From Streptomyces novaecaesareae (GTDB lineage Bacteria > Actinomycetota > Actinomycetes > Streptomycetales > Streptomycetaceae): a DNA stretch of 19,388 nucleotides. Below, piece by piece: positions 1 through 8,622 of the stretch; the first letter of the stretch is position 1; each line of letters starts with the position of its first letter. The stretch spans positions 1-19,388 of the forward strand of contig NZ_JNWQ01000108.1 of NCBI RefSeq assembly GCF_000716875.1. The letters are read 5' to 3'. Under the pieces are notes generated by a model, which worked only from the letters and a program-made list of their open reading frames with translations, did not search any database and was not told the origin of the DNA. The position numbers and the translations under genes are program-made.

Positions 1-61
1 GTGCGGGGGAGGGCGAGGCTGGGGTGGGGGCGGCGGGCGCGGTGGGGGCCGCAAAGGAAAC

Positions 62-85
62 GGCAGGGAAATCGCGCTCCCTGCC
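62..85. repeat. 8-bp inverted repeat upstream of the first gene
   Basis: GGCAGGGA (62-69) and TCCCTGCC (78-85) form a perfect 8-bp stem around an 8-nt loop. It could be the terminator of a gene lying left of the window or a regulator site for the glycosyltransferase that follows. Bases 1-61 are G-rich and hold no gene I can support. Confidence 0.45.
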
Positions 86-95
86 ACTACCAAGC

Positions 96-128
96 TATAG
101 CCCACCCGGGGGCTTGCGGCAAGGCCCC
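96..128 (+). promoter_or_regulatory. Candidate promoter box and quasi-palindromic operator of the glycosyltransferase gene
   Basis: A TATAGC box (96-101) is followed by a quasi-palindrome at 108-128: arms GGGGGCTTGC and GCAAGGCCCC around one central base, with one mismatched pair. Its core, TTGCGGCAA, is symmetric about the centre apart from the middle base. Lying just after the -10-like box, it would cover the transcription start, the usual place for a repressor operator. No convincing -35 box is visible, so the promoter part is weaker than the palindrome. Confidence 0.4.
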
Positions 129-187
129 GGTCGTCCCGCAGAATCACTGGTCGAACGGCCATGACCTGCGGAAACGGGAGTCGCGAA

Positions 188-1426
188 ATGCGTGTGTTGT
201 TGACGACGTGGGGATCGCGCGGGGATGTCGAACCGCTGGCTGGGCTGGCGGCGGCGCTGCAGGAGCTCGGTGCCGAGGTGCGGGTGTGTGCGCCGCCGGA
301 CGAGGAGTTCGTGGCCCTGCTGGCGCGGGTCGGCGTGCCGTTGGTGCCGCTCGGGCCCTCGGTGCGCTCGGTGGTCGCCGGCCCGAGGCCGCCGACGGCG
401 CAGGACGCGTTCCGGCTGGCCCCCGAGCTGGTCGCCGCGCGCTTCGACACGCTCACCGCGGCGGCCGAGGGCTGTGACGTGCTGCTGGCGACCGGCCTGA
501 TGCCGGCCGGCGCCCGGGACGTGGCCGAGTACCTCGGCATCCCCTACGTGCTCGCGTGCTTCCACCTCCTCGGACTGCCGTCGCGGCACTTCCGCCCCGG
601 AGCGAGGCCGGGCACGCCGTCCCCGCAGGGCGAGACCGACCCCCGGGTGCTGTGGGAGCAGGACGCCCAGCGGGTGAACGGGCTGTACGGTGAGGCGCTC
701 AACCGGCACCGGGCGGCGCTCGGCCTGCCGCCGGTGGACAACGTCCGCGACCACGTCCTGACCGACCGGCCGTGGCTGGCGGCGGACCCGACGCTGTGCC
801 CGTCGCAGGGCATGACGGAACTCGACCCGGTGCAGACCGGAGCGTGGATCCTGCCCGACGACCGCCCGCTCCCGGCCGACCTGGAGGCGTTCCTGGACGC
901 CGGCGAGCCGCCCGTGTACGTGGGCTTCGGCAGCACGGCCGCGCATGCCCCGGAGGGCATCGCCCGGGTGGCGACCGAAGCGGCCCGCGCACACGGCCGC
1001 CGGGTCGTCCTCGCCCGTGGCTGGGCCGGCCTGACCCCGGCCGACGACCGTGACGACTGCCTGGTCGTCGGCGAGGTCAACCAGCAGGCCCTGTTCCGCC
1101 GGGTGGCCGCCGTCGTCCACCACGGTGGGGCCGGCACCACGACGACGGCGGCCCGGGCCGGCGCGCCCCAGGTGGTCGTCCCCCGGATCGCGGACCAGCC
1201 GTACTGGGCCGGCTGCGTTGCCGAGTTGGGCATCGGCGCGGCCCACCTCGACCCCGCGCCCACCGTCGACTCGCTGTCCGCCGCGCTCGCCACGGCCCTG
1301 GCGCCCGAGACCCGGGTATGGGCGGCGGCTGTGGCCAGCACCGTCCGCACCGACGGGGCGACGGTGGCAGCGAGACTGTTGTTCGAGGTGGCGGCCGGCC
1401 GGGACGGGCGGCCCGGGGCCGGGTGA
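188..1426 (+). CDS. GT1-family glycosyltransferase (vancomycin GtfB / sterol glycosyltransferase type)
   Basis: This 412-residue protein should move a sugar from a nucleotide-sugar donor to a small lipophilic or natural-product acceptor in the cytoplasm. The N-terminal Rossmann half opens with MRVLLTTWGSRGDVEP, very like glycopeptide glycosyltransferases. The C-terminal half carries the donor-binding signature HHGGAGTT near residues 311-318, then a D-Q pair (DQPYWA) typical of the sugar-binding loop. The length fits the GT1/MGT family (about 390-430). I chose the ATG at 188 because GGGAG (176-180) sits 7 nt before it; an in-frame ATG at 161 would only add a nine-residue tail before the conserved MRVLL start. 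It appears to be transcribed alone, and no aglycone-making genes lie nearby, so the acceptor is unknown. It may detoxify an antibiotic or decorate a sterol or hopanoid. Confidence 0.9.
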   Translation: MRVLLTTWGSRGDVEPLAGLAAALQELGAEVRVCAPPDEEFVALLARVGVPLVPLGPSVRSVVAGPRPPTAQDAFRLAPELVAARFDTLTAAAEGCDVLLATGLMPAGARDVAEYLGIPYVLACFHLLGLPSRHFRPGARPGTPSPQGETDPRVLWEQDAQRVNGLYGEALNRHRAALGLPPVDNVRDHVLTDRPWLAADPTLCPSQGMTELDPVQTGAWILPDDRPLPADLEAFLDAGEPPVYVGFGSTAAHAPEGIARVATEAARAHGRRVVLARGWAGLTPADDRDDCLVVGEVNQQALFRRVAAVVHHGGAGTTTTAARAGAPQVVVPRIADQPYWAGCVAELGIGAAHLDPAPTVDSLSAALATALAPETRVWAAAVASTVRTDGATVAARLLFEVAAGRDGRPGAG

Positions 1427-1539
1427 ACCGCGTGGCGCCGAGGCCGGGTGAACGGCTGGACGGGCCACGTGAGTTCGGCGGCCGGATCATCCTCCGTTCG
1501 GTCGGTGGGGTGGAGGTCGGCCCGTGCGGGGCTCGTTCC

Positions 1540-1556
1540 GGCACCGATCCGGTGCC
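1540..1556. repeat. Inverted repeat between glycosyltransferase and DUF6461 genes
   Basis: GGCACCG (1540-1546) and CGGTGCC (1550-1556) pair perfectly around a 3-nt centre. It lies about 115 nt after the glycosyltransferase stop and about 28 nt before the TAGGGT box of the next gene. It could be a weak terminator or an operator. Confidence 0.35.
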
Positions 1557-1583
1557 CGGGCCCCGGCCGTCGGAGGTGTCGGT

Positions 1584-1589
1584 TAGGGT
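1584..1589 (+). promoter_or_regulatory. Probable -10 box of the DUF6461 gene
   Basis: TAGGGT matches the actinobacterial vegetative -10 pattern TAnnnT and lies 49 nt before the start codon at 1639. No clear -35 hexamer is visible 17-19 nt upstream. Confidence 0.4.
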
Positions 1590-1638
1590 GCCCACCGGCG
1601 CGCCCGGCCACCGCAGGCCGGCGCCAGGGGAGGGCGGC

Positions 1639-2367
1639 ATGACGGACAGTACGTGCGAAGGAGCGGGCGAGGACGGCGACGGTATCCAGTGGCTCGCGGA
1701 GATCGGCGGGCCGCACCCCGGGGGGCCGCACCCCGGCGGGCCAGCAGCGGGCGGGCCCGACGCGGACGGTGAGGTCGGCGGGGTGGTGTTCGCCCGGGGG
1801 ATCCCGCCCCGGGAACTCGCCCGCCGGATGGGCGCCGACCCGGCCGCCGGGACCGAGCCGATCAGCGGCACCGACATCCGCGACCTGGACATCGAGGTCT
1901 ACCGCCCGGGCGACGACGGCGACGGCGTGATCAGGGTCGGCGAGTGCGGAGGTTGGTCGTTCGCGATCGAGTACGGCGACTCCACCGGCGGCGAGCTGCT
2001 CACCGAGATAGCGCGCGACGGAGTCGAGGTGGTGCACTTCCGGCCGATGCCGGAGCAGCGGCCGGCACTGCTCGACTACGCCCGCGACGGCGCCGTGCTG
2101 TGCGGCTTCGGCCTCGGCGAGGAACGCTGGCGCTGGGGGCAGGAGCCCGACCTGCTGGTGCCGGACCTCGTCGCCGCGAGCGTGCTGGAGCCTGACGGCA
2201 TCACCCCCTGCGCCTCCGCGGCCGGTGCCGGTGCCGGTGCCGCCCACTGCCGCACCCTCGGCGCCGTCGAGCGGCGCTTCGGGCTGAGCCTGCCCCGGGC
2301 CGCCCTCGACGGGCTGCGCCTGCCGGCGTACGCGGTGCGCGGTACGCCGGGGATGGAGCCGCGCTGA
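1639..2367 (+). CDS. DUF6461 family protein
   Basis: This is a soluble 242-residue protein of unknown function. The core resembles DUF6461, a family frequent in actinomycetes: VVFARGIPPRELARRMGADP near residues 53-72 is the typical opening, followed by VRVGECGGWSFAIEYG, then an alternating strand/helix stretch ending in GQEPDLLVPDL. The N-terminus is unusual, with a G/P/H-rich run (GGPHPGGPHPGGP) from a 15-nt repeat at about 1708-1740. The AGAGAGAA run near residue 195 is also low complexity. Start ATG 1639 has the strong ribosome site GGGGAGGG at 1627-1634. No signal peptide or membrane segment is seen. The family has no established biochemical role known to me, and the neighbours do not hint at one. 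Confidence 0.75.
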   Translation: MTDSTCEGAGEDGDGIQWLAEIGGPHPGGPHPGGPAAGGPDADGEVGGVVFARGIPPRELARRMGADPAAGTEPISGTDIRDLDIEVYRPGDDGDGVIRVGECGGWSFAIEYGDSTGGELLTEIARDGVEVVHFRPMPEQRPALLDYARDGAVLCGFGLGEERWRWGQEPDLLVPDLVAASVLEPDGITPCASAAGAGAGAAHCRTLGAVERRFGLSLPRAALDGLRLPAYAVRGTPGMEPR

Positions 2368-2502
2368 GCCGGGGGAGCCCCGGACGCCGACAGCGGTGAC
2401 GATGGCGACGACGGCGCCGACGACGGCGGAAGCGGGCAAGGCCGCGGCGGACATGGACAGGACTGCGGCGGGCAGCGCGAGCACGAGGGACAGCACGGTC
2501 AT
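2368..2502 (-). other. Possible small hydrophobic reading frame without a nearby stop; otherwise non-coding gap
   Basis: On the minus strand ATG 2502 follows GGAAGGAG at an ideal 7-nt distance and opens a hydrophobic, GC3-rich frame starting MTVLSLVLALPAAVLSMSAA and continuing with AVVGAVVAIVTAVGVRG. This looks like a one- or two-helix small membrane protein. The frame has no stop near where the hydrophobic part ends. It runs on antisense through the DUF6461 gene and stops only near 544, which is not credible as a protein. Either the natural stop was lost by mutation or this is a remnant. The end given here is simply the edge of the neighbouring gene. Confidence 0.3.
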
Positions 2503-2537
2503 GGCAGAGCTCCTTCCCGGGCCCCGCCGGGGAGCCC

Positions 2538-2550
2538 GATGACCGTCATC
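2538..2550. promoter_or_regulatory. Small palindrome GATGAC-C-GTCATC
   Basis: A perfect 6+1+6 inverted repeat 35 nt upstream of the minus-strand ATG 2502. Its position fits an operator or promoter-overlapping site for that frame, but no regulator can be named. Confidence 0.3.
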
Positions 2551-2614
2551 CTTGCGCGGTGCCGCTCTCCGCACTTGTGCCGATCGGGAGGTCCCTGAGG
2601 GGAAATCCCGAGGA

Positions 2615-2640
2615 AGCCCCCTGCCGATCGGCAGGGGGCT
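2615..2640 (-). terminator. 26-bp perfect palindrome, likely terminator of the MazG-like gene
   Basis: AGCCCCCTGCCGA (2615-2627) is followed directly by its exact reverse complement (2628-2640), giving a 13-bp GC-rich stem. It lies about 50 nt past the MazG-like stop (2693) in its direction of transcription. A second, looser inverted repeat, TCGGGA (2584-2589) with TCCCGA (2606-2611), follows. There is no T tract, as is usual for actinobacterial hairpin terminators. A protein-binding palindrome is the alternative. Confidence 0.6.
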
Positions 2641-2692
2641 CACCCCTCCGGCTGGCCGCGCCCGCCCGGGAATCGGAGCCGATGAGTGGAGC

Positions 2693-3004
2693 TCACGCCC
2701 CGCTTCGTGGCTCGCCGGGGCGGTGTGGGCGCCAGGCGGCGAGGTGGGCGGTGAGGACGGCGGCGGGGTCGGAAGTGGTCTCGCGGAGGGCGACCATGGC
2801 GGCGGTGATCACGTCGCAGAGTTCGCTCTGCAGATCGGTGACGGTGTGGCTGACGCCCTTGCGGGGATTGGCGCCGAGGACGCCCAGCAAGGCCTCGGCG
2901 ACCTCGCCGGCCTCCTCCTGGATCTTGACCACCTGGAGCGGCAGCAACGGCTGCCCGATGCGCTCCCGGTGGTCGGAGAGGTGGCGGTGGACGGCGTCGA
3001 TCAC
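2693..3004 (-). CDS. MazG-like nucleotide pyrophosphohydrolase family protein
   Basis: This 103-residue protein belongs to the all-alpha NTP pyrophosphatase (MazG-like) group, which hydrolyses nucleoside triphosphates to monophosphate and pyrophosphate, often as housecleaning of abnormal nucleotides. The metal-binding residues are visible: EEAGEVAEA with E31 and E34, then E61-L-C-D64 in the second helix (the ExxE...ExxD pattern). NPRKGVSHT between them is characteristic of the actinobacterial subgroup. The start must be GTG 3004 or later, because an in-frame TAG lies two codons upstream (3008-3010). That TAG is the stop of the small upstream gene, and there is no strong ribosome site, so translation is probably coupled. 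A palindromic terminator follows at 2615-2640. The substrate is unknown. Confidence 0.85.
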   Translation of the reverse strand: MIDAVHRHLSDHRERIGQPLLPLQVVKIQEEAGEVAEALLGVLGANPRKGVSHTVTDLQSELCDVITAAMVALRETTSDPAAVLTAHLAAWRPHRPGEPRSGA

Positions 3005-3007
3005 GGC

Positions 3008-3283
3008 CTAGTCGTCGACGCGGGAGCCGGGCCGGGAGTCGGGCCGGGAGCCAACGCGGGAGTCGGGCCGGGAACCGCTGTCCGGCCCGTCGTCGCGCAG
3101 TTGGAGCGGGACCTCCTGGCTGCTGGTGGTGACGAAGGCGTCCACGTCGTCGAAGTCGGCCCGGCCGCCCTCGTCGGATGCGCTGGTGTCGCTGCTCAAC
3201 TCGCCCTTCGTGGCAGGGTTCCGGCGCCCGCTGCGGGCGGACGGCGGTAAGGCTGTCACCGCGTGGGCCGGTTGAACCCTCAC
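3008..3283 (-). CDS. Small acidic protein, function unknown, coupled to the MazG-like gene
   Basis: I do not recognise this protein. The frame is up to 91 residues, and its stop lies 3 nt before the MazG-like start, suggesting one transcript and coupled translation. The middle is acidic and looks coding, with almost every codon ending in G or C (SDEGGRADFDDVDAFVTTSS). The C-terminus is a short repeat of the type GSRPDSRVGSRPDSRPGSR. The start is unresolved. GTG 3283 has no ribosome site and would put a rare TTA codon at residue 12. TTG 3199, preceded by AAGGG at a short 4-nt distance, would give a 63-residue protein that avoids the TTA. No signal peptide or membrane segment is seen. Confidence 0.45.
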   Translation of the reverse strand: MRVQPAHAVTALPPSARSGRRNPATKGELSSDTSASDEGGRADFDDVDAFVTTSSQEVPLQLRDDGPDSGSRPDSRVGSRPDSRPGSRVDD

Positions 3284-3362
3284 CCGGTCGGCCGGTGGCA
3301 GCCCGGGCGGCGCACGCCCTCCGTCCGGAGGTTCCCGGCAGGCACACGCGGTCTTCGGCCCC

Positions 3363-3368
3363 TAGGGT
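3363..3368 (+). promoter_or_regulatory. Probable -10 box of the secreted peptidase gene
   Basis: TAGGGT, identical to the box at 1584, lies 89 nt before the peptidase start. No clear -35 match is seen. Confidence 0.35.
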
Positions 3369-3457
3369 CTGTGGTGCGTCGACCGCGCCGAGCGCCGGGC
3401 GTACGCCGTCCCGCCGCGCGCCGGGTGCCCGGCAGACCCGAGAGGTGGACCCGCCCC

Positions 3458-5071
3458 ATGCACACCGTCGTCCGCGGCGCCGGAGCGCTCGGCCTGATCG
3501 CGCTGTTGCTCACCGCCGCCACCGGCTGTCAGGCCGACAGCTCCTCCGCCGCCGAGCCCGCGCCGACCTCCCCGGCCGGCGGCACCTCGGAGCCGGCCAC
3601 CGGGTCGGCCACCGGGACGGCGAACGGCTCGGCCACCGGGCTGGCCGCCCAGAAGCTGGACTGGCACGCCTGCGCCGCCCCCAGCACCGCCCAGGGCAGC
3701 GGCACCGCGCCCGCCGCCGACTGGCAGTGCGCCACCCTCAAGGCCCCGCTGGACCACGGCAAGCCGGACGGCAGGACCATCGACCTGGCCCTGATCCGCA
3801 GCAGGGCCAAGGACGAACAGCAGCGGATCGGCTCGCTGCTCTTCAACTTCGGCGGCCCCGGCGCATCCGGGGTGGCCACTCTGCCCGCCCTCGCCGCGAC
3901 CTACGCCTCCCTCAACACCCGCTACGACCTGGTCAGTTTCGATCCGCGCGGAGTCGGCGCCAGCGCCGGGGTGGAGTGCCTGGACGACAAGGCGATGGAC
4001 GCCGGTGTCGCCGCCGACGCCACCCCCGACGACCCGGCCGGGGTGAAGGCGCTGGACGACAGCAACGCCCGGTTCGTCGCCGCCTGCGAGCACAACTCCG
4101 GCCCGGTGCTGCCGTACGTCGACACCGAGAGCGCCGCGCGGGACATGGACCTGATGCGGCAGGTGCTGGGCGACCGGAAGCTCTCCTATTTCGGCATCAG
4201 CTACGGCACCCAGCTCGGCGGCGTCTACGCGCACCTGTTCCCGCAGGAGGTCGGCCGGCTCGTGCTGGACTCGGTGGTCGACCCGACCAAGGACCCGCAG
4301 CAGTTCGCGCTCGGCCAGGCCCAGGGCTTCCAACTCGCCCTCGACGACTTCATGAAGGCCTGCGCCACCCAGGTCGCCACCTCCTGCCCGACCGGCGCGG
4401 GCGGCGAGGAGGGCACCGCGAAGGTCACCGCGCTGATGCGCAGGCTCCAGCAGTCGCCGCTGCCCACGCAGGACGGGCGGCAGCTCACCGAGAGCCTGGC
4501 CGTCACCGGCATCGCGGGCGCCCTGTACAGCCAGGAGACCTGGCCGGTGCTCGCCGCCGGGCTCACCGAGGCGATGGAGCAGGGCACCGGCACCACGCTG
4601 CTCCAGCTCGCCGACGCGCTGAACGGGCGCGACGCGCAGGGGCACTACAGCAACCTGAACGCGGCGAACCGGGCGATCAGCTGCGTGGACGCGCGGCAGC
4701 GCTACTCCGACCAGGACGTCGAGCAGCAGTTGCCGCAGTTCCAGGCCGCCTCCCCGGTCTTCGGCGCCTACACCGCGTGGGGCCTGACCGGCTGCACCGG
4801 CTGGCCCGTCCCCGGCAAGGGCGACCACCCGGAGGTCGCCGCCCCCGGTGCCGCCCCGATCCTGGTGGTCGGCACCACCGGGGACCCGGCCACCCCGGTC
4901 GAGGGGGCCCGGGCGATGGCGCAGCAGCTCGGCGCGGGCATCGGCGTCACCGTCACCCTGCGGGGGGAGGGGCACGGCGGCTACAACACCGGGAACCCCT
5001 GCCTGAAGCAGACCGTGGACGCCTACCTGCTGGACGGCACGGTGCCGGCGGACGGGACGACCTGCGGCTGA
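3458..5071 (+). CDS. Secreted lipoprotein alpha/beta-hydrolase, tripeptidyl aminopeptidase (Slp/Tap, S33) type
   Basis: This 537-residue exported peptidase resembles the Streptomyces Slp/Tap proteins, which remove N-terminal tripeptides from proteins outside the cell. A signal sequence ([18 protein letters not shown]) ends in the lipobox TATGC-like AATGC, with lipidated Cys24. Then comes a flexible S/T/A/G-rich linker to about residue 65. The hydrolase fold has the oxyanion segment [10 protein letters not shown], the nucleophile elbow GISYGT (Ser248), Asp476 in TTGDPATP and His506 in GEGHGG, which together complete the triad. The family C-terminal domain, with several paired cysteines, is intact. 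ATG 3458 is chosen because AGAGGTGG (3441-3448) precedes it and the signal peptide begins there. It is probably transcribed alone from TAGGGT at 3363. The lipobox has Ala rather than Leu at -3, which is tolerated. Confidence 0.9.
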   Translation: MHTVVRGAGALGLIALLLTAATGCQADSSSAAEPAPTSPAGGTSEPATGSATGTANGSATGLAAQKLDWHACAAPSTAQGSGTAPAADWQCATLKAPLDHGKPDGRTIDLALIRSRAKDEQQRIGSLLFNFGGPGASGVATLPALAATYASLNTRYDLVSFDPRGVGASAGVECLDDKAMDAGVAADATPDDPAGVKALDDSNARFVAACEHNSGPVLPYVDTESAARDMDLMRQVLGDRKLSYFGISYGTQLGGVYAHLFPQEVGRLVLDSVVDPTKDPQQFALGQAQGFQLALDDFMKACATQVATSCPTGAGGEEGTAKVTALMRRLQQSPLPTQDGRQLTESLAVTGIAGALYSQETWPVLAAGLTEAMEQGTGTTLLQLADALNGRDAQGHYSNLNAANRAISCVDARQRYSDQDVEQQLPQFQAASPVFGAYTAWGLTGCTGWPVPGKGDHPEVAAPGAAPILVVGTTGDPATPVEGARAMAQQLGAGIGVTVTLRGEGHGGYNTGNPCLKQTVDAYLLDGTVPADGTTCG

Positions 5072-5099
5072 GGGCGGGCGGCGGCAGGCGGCGGGAGGC

Positions 5100-5179
5100 G
5101 GTCCCAAGCGGTCCCAAGTGGCCCGAAGCCCCCGGAAGCGGCCGGAAGCGGACCGAAGCGCCCCGAAGTGGCCCAACGA
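5100..5179. repeat. Eight degenerate 10-bp tandem repeats
   Basis: After the peptidase stop, eight consecutive 10-nt units keep exact register: GGTCCCAAGC, GGTCCCAAGT, GGCCCGAAGC, CCCCGGAAGC, GGCCGGAAGC, GGACCGAAGC, GCCCCGAAGT, GGCCCAACGA. The consensus is GGCCCGAAGC. Ten is not a multiple of three, so this is not coding. The period is close to one DNA helical turn. The array lies just upstream of the promoter region of the DsbA-like gene. Confidence 0.8.
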
Positions 5180-5221
5180 AATGCCCACGAATTGGCACTG
5201 CAGAGTGGTCCACTCGACCGT

Positions 5222-5227
5222 TAATCT
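5222..5227 (+). promoter_or_regulatory. Candidate -10 box placing transcription start at the GTG of the DsbA-like gene
   Basis: TAATCT lies 7 nt before GTG 5235, the distance expected for a leaderless transcript, and no ribosome site precedes the GTG. TTGGCA (5192-5197) looks like a -35 box, but the 24-nt spacing is too long for a standard promoter. Confidence 0.4.
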
Positions 5228-5234
5228 CATCGGT

Positions 5235-5315
5235 GTGACGAACACTGTGACGAACACCGCAACCGGCAACCTGACCGACAACCTGACTGACAACCTGGCT
5301 GACAACCCGACCGGT
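5235..5315 (+). repeat. 12-bp coding repeats in the DsbA-like N-terminal tail
   Basis: Two copies of GTGACGAACAC(T/C) at 5235-5258 are followed by four related 12-nt units at 5268-5315 (AACCTGACCGAC, AACCTGACTGAC, AACCTGGCTGAC, AACCCGACCGGT). They encode the NLTD/NLAD tail. Codons such as ACT and GCT are less GC-biased than in the rest of the gene. Confidence 0.7.
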
Positions 5316-5930
5316 GACCCGACGAAGCCCACCAAGGTCGACTTCTACTTCGATCCCGTCTGCCCGTTCGCCTGGATCACCTCCCGGTGGATCCTGGAGG
5401 TCGAGCGCCACCGCGAGATCGACCTGACCTTCCGGGTGATGAGCCTGTCCGTCCTCAACGAGGGCCGCACCGACCTGCCCGAGCGCTACCAGCGCCTGAT
5501 GACCACCGGCTGGGGCCCCGTCCGGGTCTGCATCGCGGCCGCCGAGAAGCACGGCCAGCACGTGCTGCGCGACCTGTACACCGAACTCGGCACCCGCTTC
5601 CACGACCAGGACCGGCCCGCCGACGACGCCGTCATCCGGGAGGCGCTGGTCGCGGCCGGTCTGCCCGAGGAGCTGGCCGACGCCGCGAACAGCACCGAGT
5701 ACGACATCGCGCTGCGCAAGAGCCACCACGAGGGCATGGACCCGGTCGGGGAGGAGGTCGGCACGCCGACCATCCACGTGGACGGCGTCGCCTTCTTCGG
5801 CCCGGTGCTCAGCGCGATACCGCGCGGAGAGGACGCCGTACGGGTCTTCGAGGGCGTCCGGCTGCTGGCCGGGTACCCGAAGTTCTTCGAGCTCAAGCGG
5901 ACCCGGACGGGCTCGCTCGACTTCTCCTGA
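5235..5930 (+). CDS. DsbA-family protein, mycothiol-dependent nitroreductase Rv2466c type
   Basis: This 231-residue thioredoxin-fold protein is cytoplasmic, as it has no signal peptide. It closely matches the Rv2466c group, which in mycobacteria uses mycothiol to reduce disulfides and nitro compounds. Signature stretches are [44 protein letters not shown] and the cis-Pro segment GTPTIHVDG. The active site is CPFA: Cys43 is kept but the second cysteine is Ala46, giving a one-thiol site that fits chemistry with mycothiol. Start GTG 5235 is supported by the TAATCT box 7 nt upstream. The first 33 residues are an odd T/N/D-rich tail from 12-nt repeats, absent from the family fold. FtsH follows 55 nt later and may share the transcript. 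Confidence 0.88.
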   Translation: MTNTVTNTATGNLTDNLTDNLADNPTGDPTKPTKVDFYFDPVCPFAWITSRWILEVERHREIDLTFRVMSLSVLNEGRTDLPERYQRLMTTGWGPVRVCIAAAEKHGQHVLRDLYTELGTRFHDQDRPADDAVIREALVAAGLPEELADAANSTEYDIALRKSHHEGMDPVGEEVGTPTIHVDGVAFFGPVLSAIPRGEDAVRVFEGVRLLAGYPKFFELKRTRTGSLDFS

Positions 5931-5985
5931 CCCGAGCTCGACCATGGAGACGGAGCCTCGGCGGCCCGAGAGGTGGTGAGCGTGG

Positions 5986-8099
<2,114 letters not shown>

Positions 8100-8103
<4 letters not shown>

Positions 8104-8549
8104 GGCGCCGGCGGACGCTCGAAGAAGGTCTCCAGGACGACGGTCGCCTGCGTCCCGCTCACGCCCTCGATCGCGTAGAGCCGCCGCAGCACGTCCTGGA
8201 GCTGCTCGGTGGACGCGGTCCGCACCTTGACCAGCACCGAGGCGCTGCCCGCGATGATGTGCGCCTCCTCGATCTCGGGGATCGCGGCGAAGGCCTGCGC
8301 CGAGTCCCCGATCCAGGCCGAGGACTCCACCATCACGAAGGAGAGCACCCCCAGCCCGAGGCTCCTCGGGTCCACCTCCACCGTGGTGCGGCGGACCACG
8401 CCCCGTTCGCGCAACTTGCGCACCCGCTCGTGCGCCGCCGCCGCGGAGAGCCCCACGGCCTTGCCCAGCGCGGCGTACGCCTGCCCGGCGTCCTGCTGCA
8501 GCAGGACGAGCAGTGCCCGGTCGGTGTCGTCCAGGTGATCGGTGGCCAT
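8100..8549 (-). CDS. Lrp/AsnC family transcriptional regulator
   Basis: This 149-residue feast/famine regulator has an N-terminal winged helix-turn-helix (about residues 5-60: LDDTDRALLVLLQQDAGQAY, then LGKAVGLSAAAAHERVRKLRERGVV). A C-terminal ligand-binding RAM domain follows (about 70-142, with FVMVESSAW and IIAGSASVLVKVRT). Such proteins form octamers and respond to amino acids or related small molecules. The length is typical. ATG 8549 has no clear ribosome site, but TATGGT sits 6 nt upstream on the minus strand (8556-8561), so the transcript may be leaderless. It diverges from the SMP-30/nadE run across 73 bp, and Lrp-type genes commonly control such neighbours and themselves. Its stop shares 4 nt with the ftsH stop. 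Confidence 0.92.
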
Positions 8550-8622
8550 GGTGGGACCATACCGCGTTCTGGCATACTCCTGGCCGTCGGAATGACATTC
8601 GGTCTATGGCGACACCGGGTGA
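8550..8622. promoter_or_regulatory. Divergent control region with an 11-bp palindrome
   Basis: The gap between the Lrp gene and the lactonase holds a minus-strand -10 candidate TATGGT (8556-8561), a plus-strand -10-like CATACT (8573-8578) and a perfect inverted repeat GAATG-A-CATTC (8590-8600). GAATGA recurs at 8621-8626, at the lactonase start. The palindrome is a natural candidate for the Lrp-family protein. GGGTGA abuts the first lactonase ATG and would serve the second ATG (8626) better. Confidence 0.45.

Noticed and set aside
1..187. Coding frame from base 1 into the first glycosyltransferase
   Set aside because: The translation is R/G/A-rich without family features, and a hairpin and promoter-like elements lie in it.
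544..2643. Very long open frame on the minus strand across the glycosyltransferase and DUF6461 genes
   Set aside because: It is antisense to two well-recognised genes, its residues are arginine/proline-rich nonsense, and open antisense frames are expected at this GC content. Only its first 40 codons are kept as a small candidate.
5100..5179. The 10-bp array as a CRISPR array
   Set aside because: The units are contiguous, with no spacers, and no cas genes are present.
5192..5227. TTGGCA and TAATCT as a complete promoter
   Set aside because: The 24-nt spacing is outside the usual 16-19 nt. Only the TAATCT box is kept as a weak candidate.
5361..5372. CPFA active site of the DsbA-like protein as a damaged CxxC
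   Set aside because: Rv2466c-like proteins of actinomycetes often have this one-cysteine form as far as I recall, and the rest of the gene is intact.
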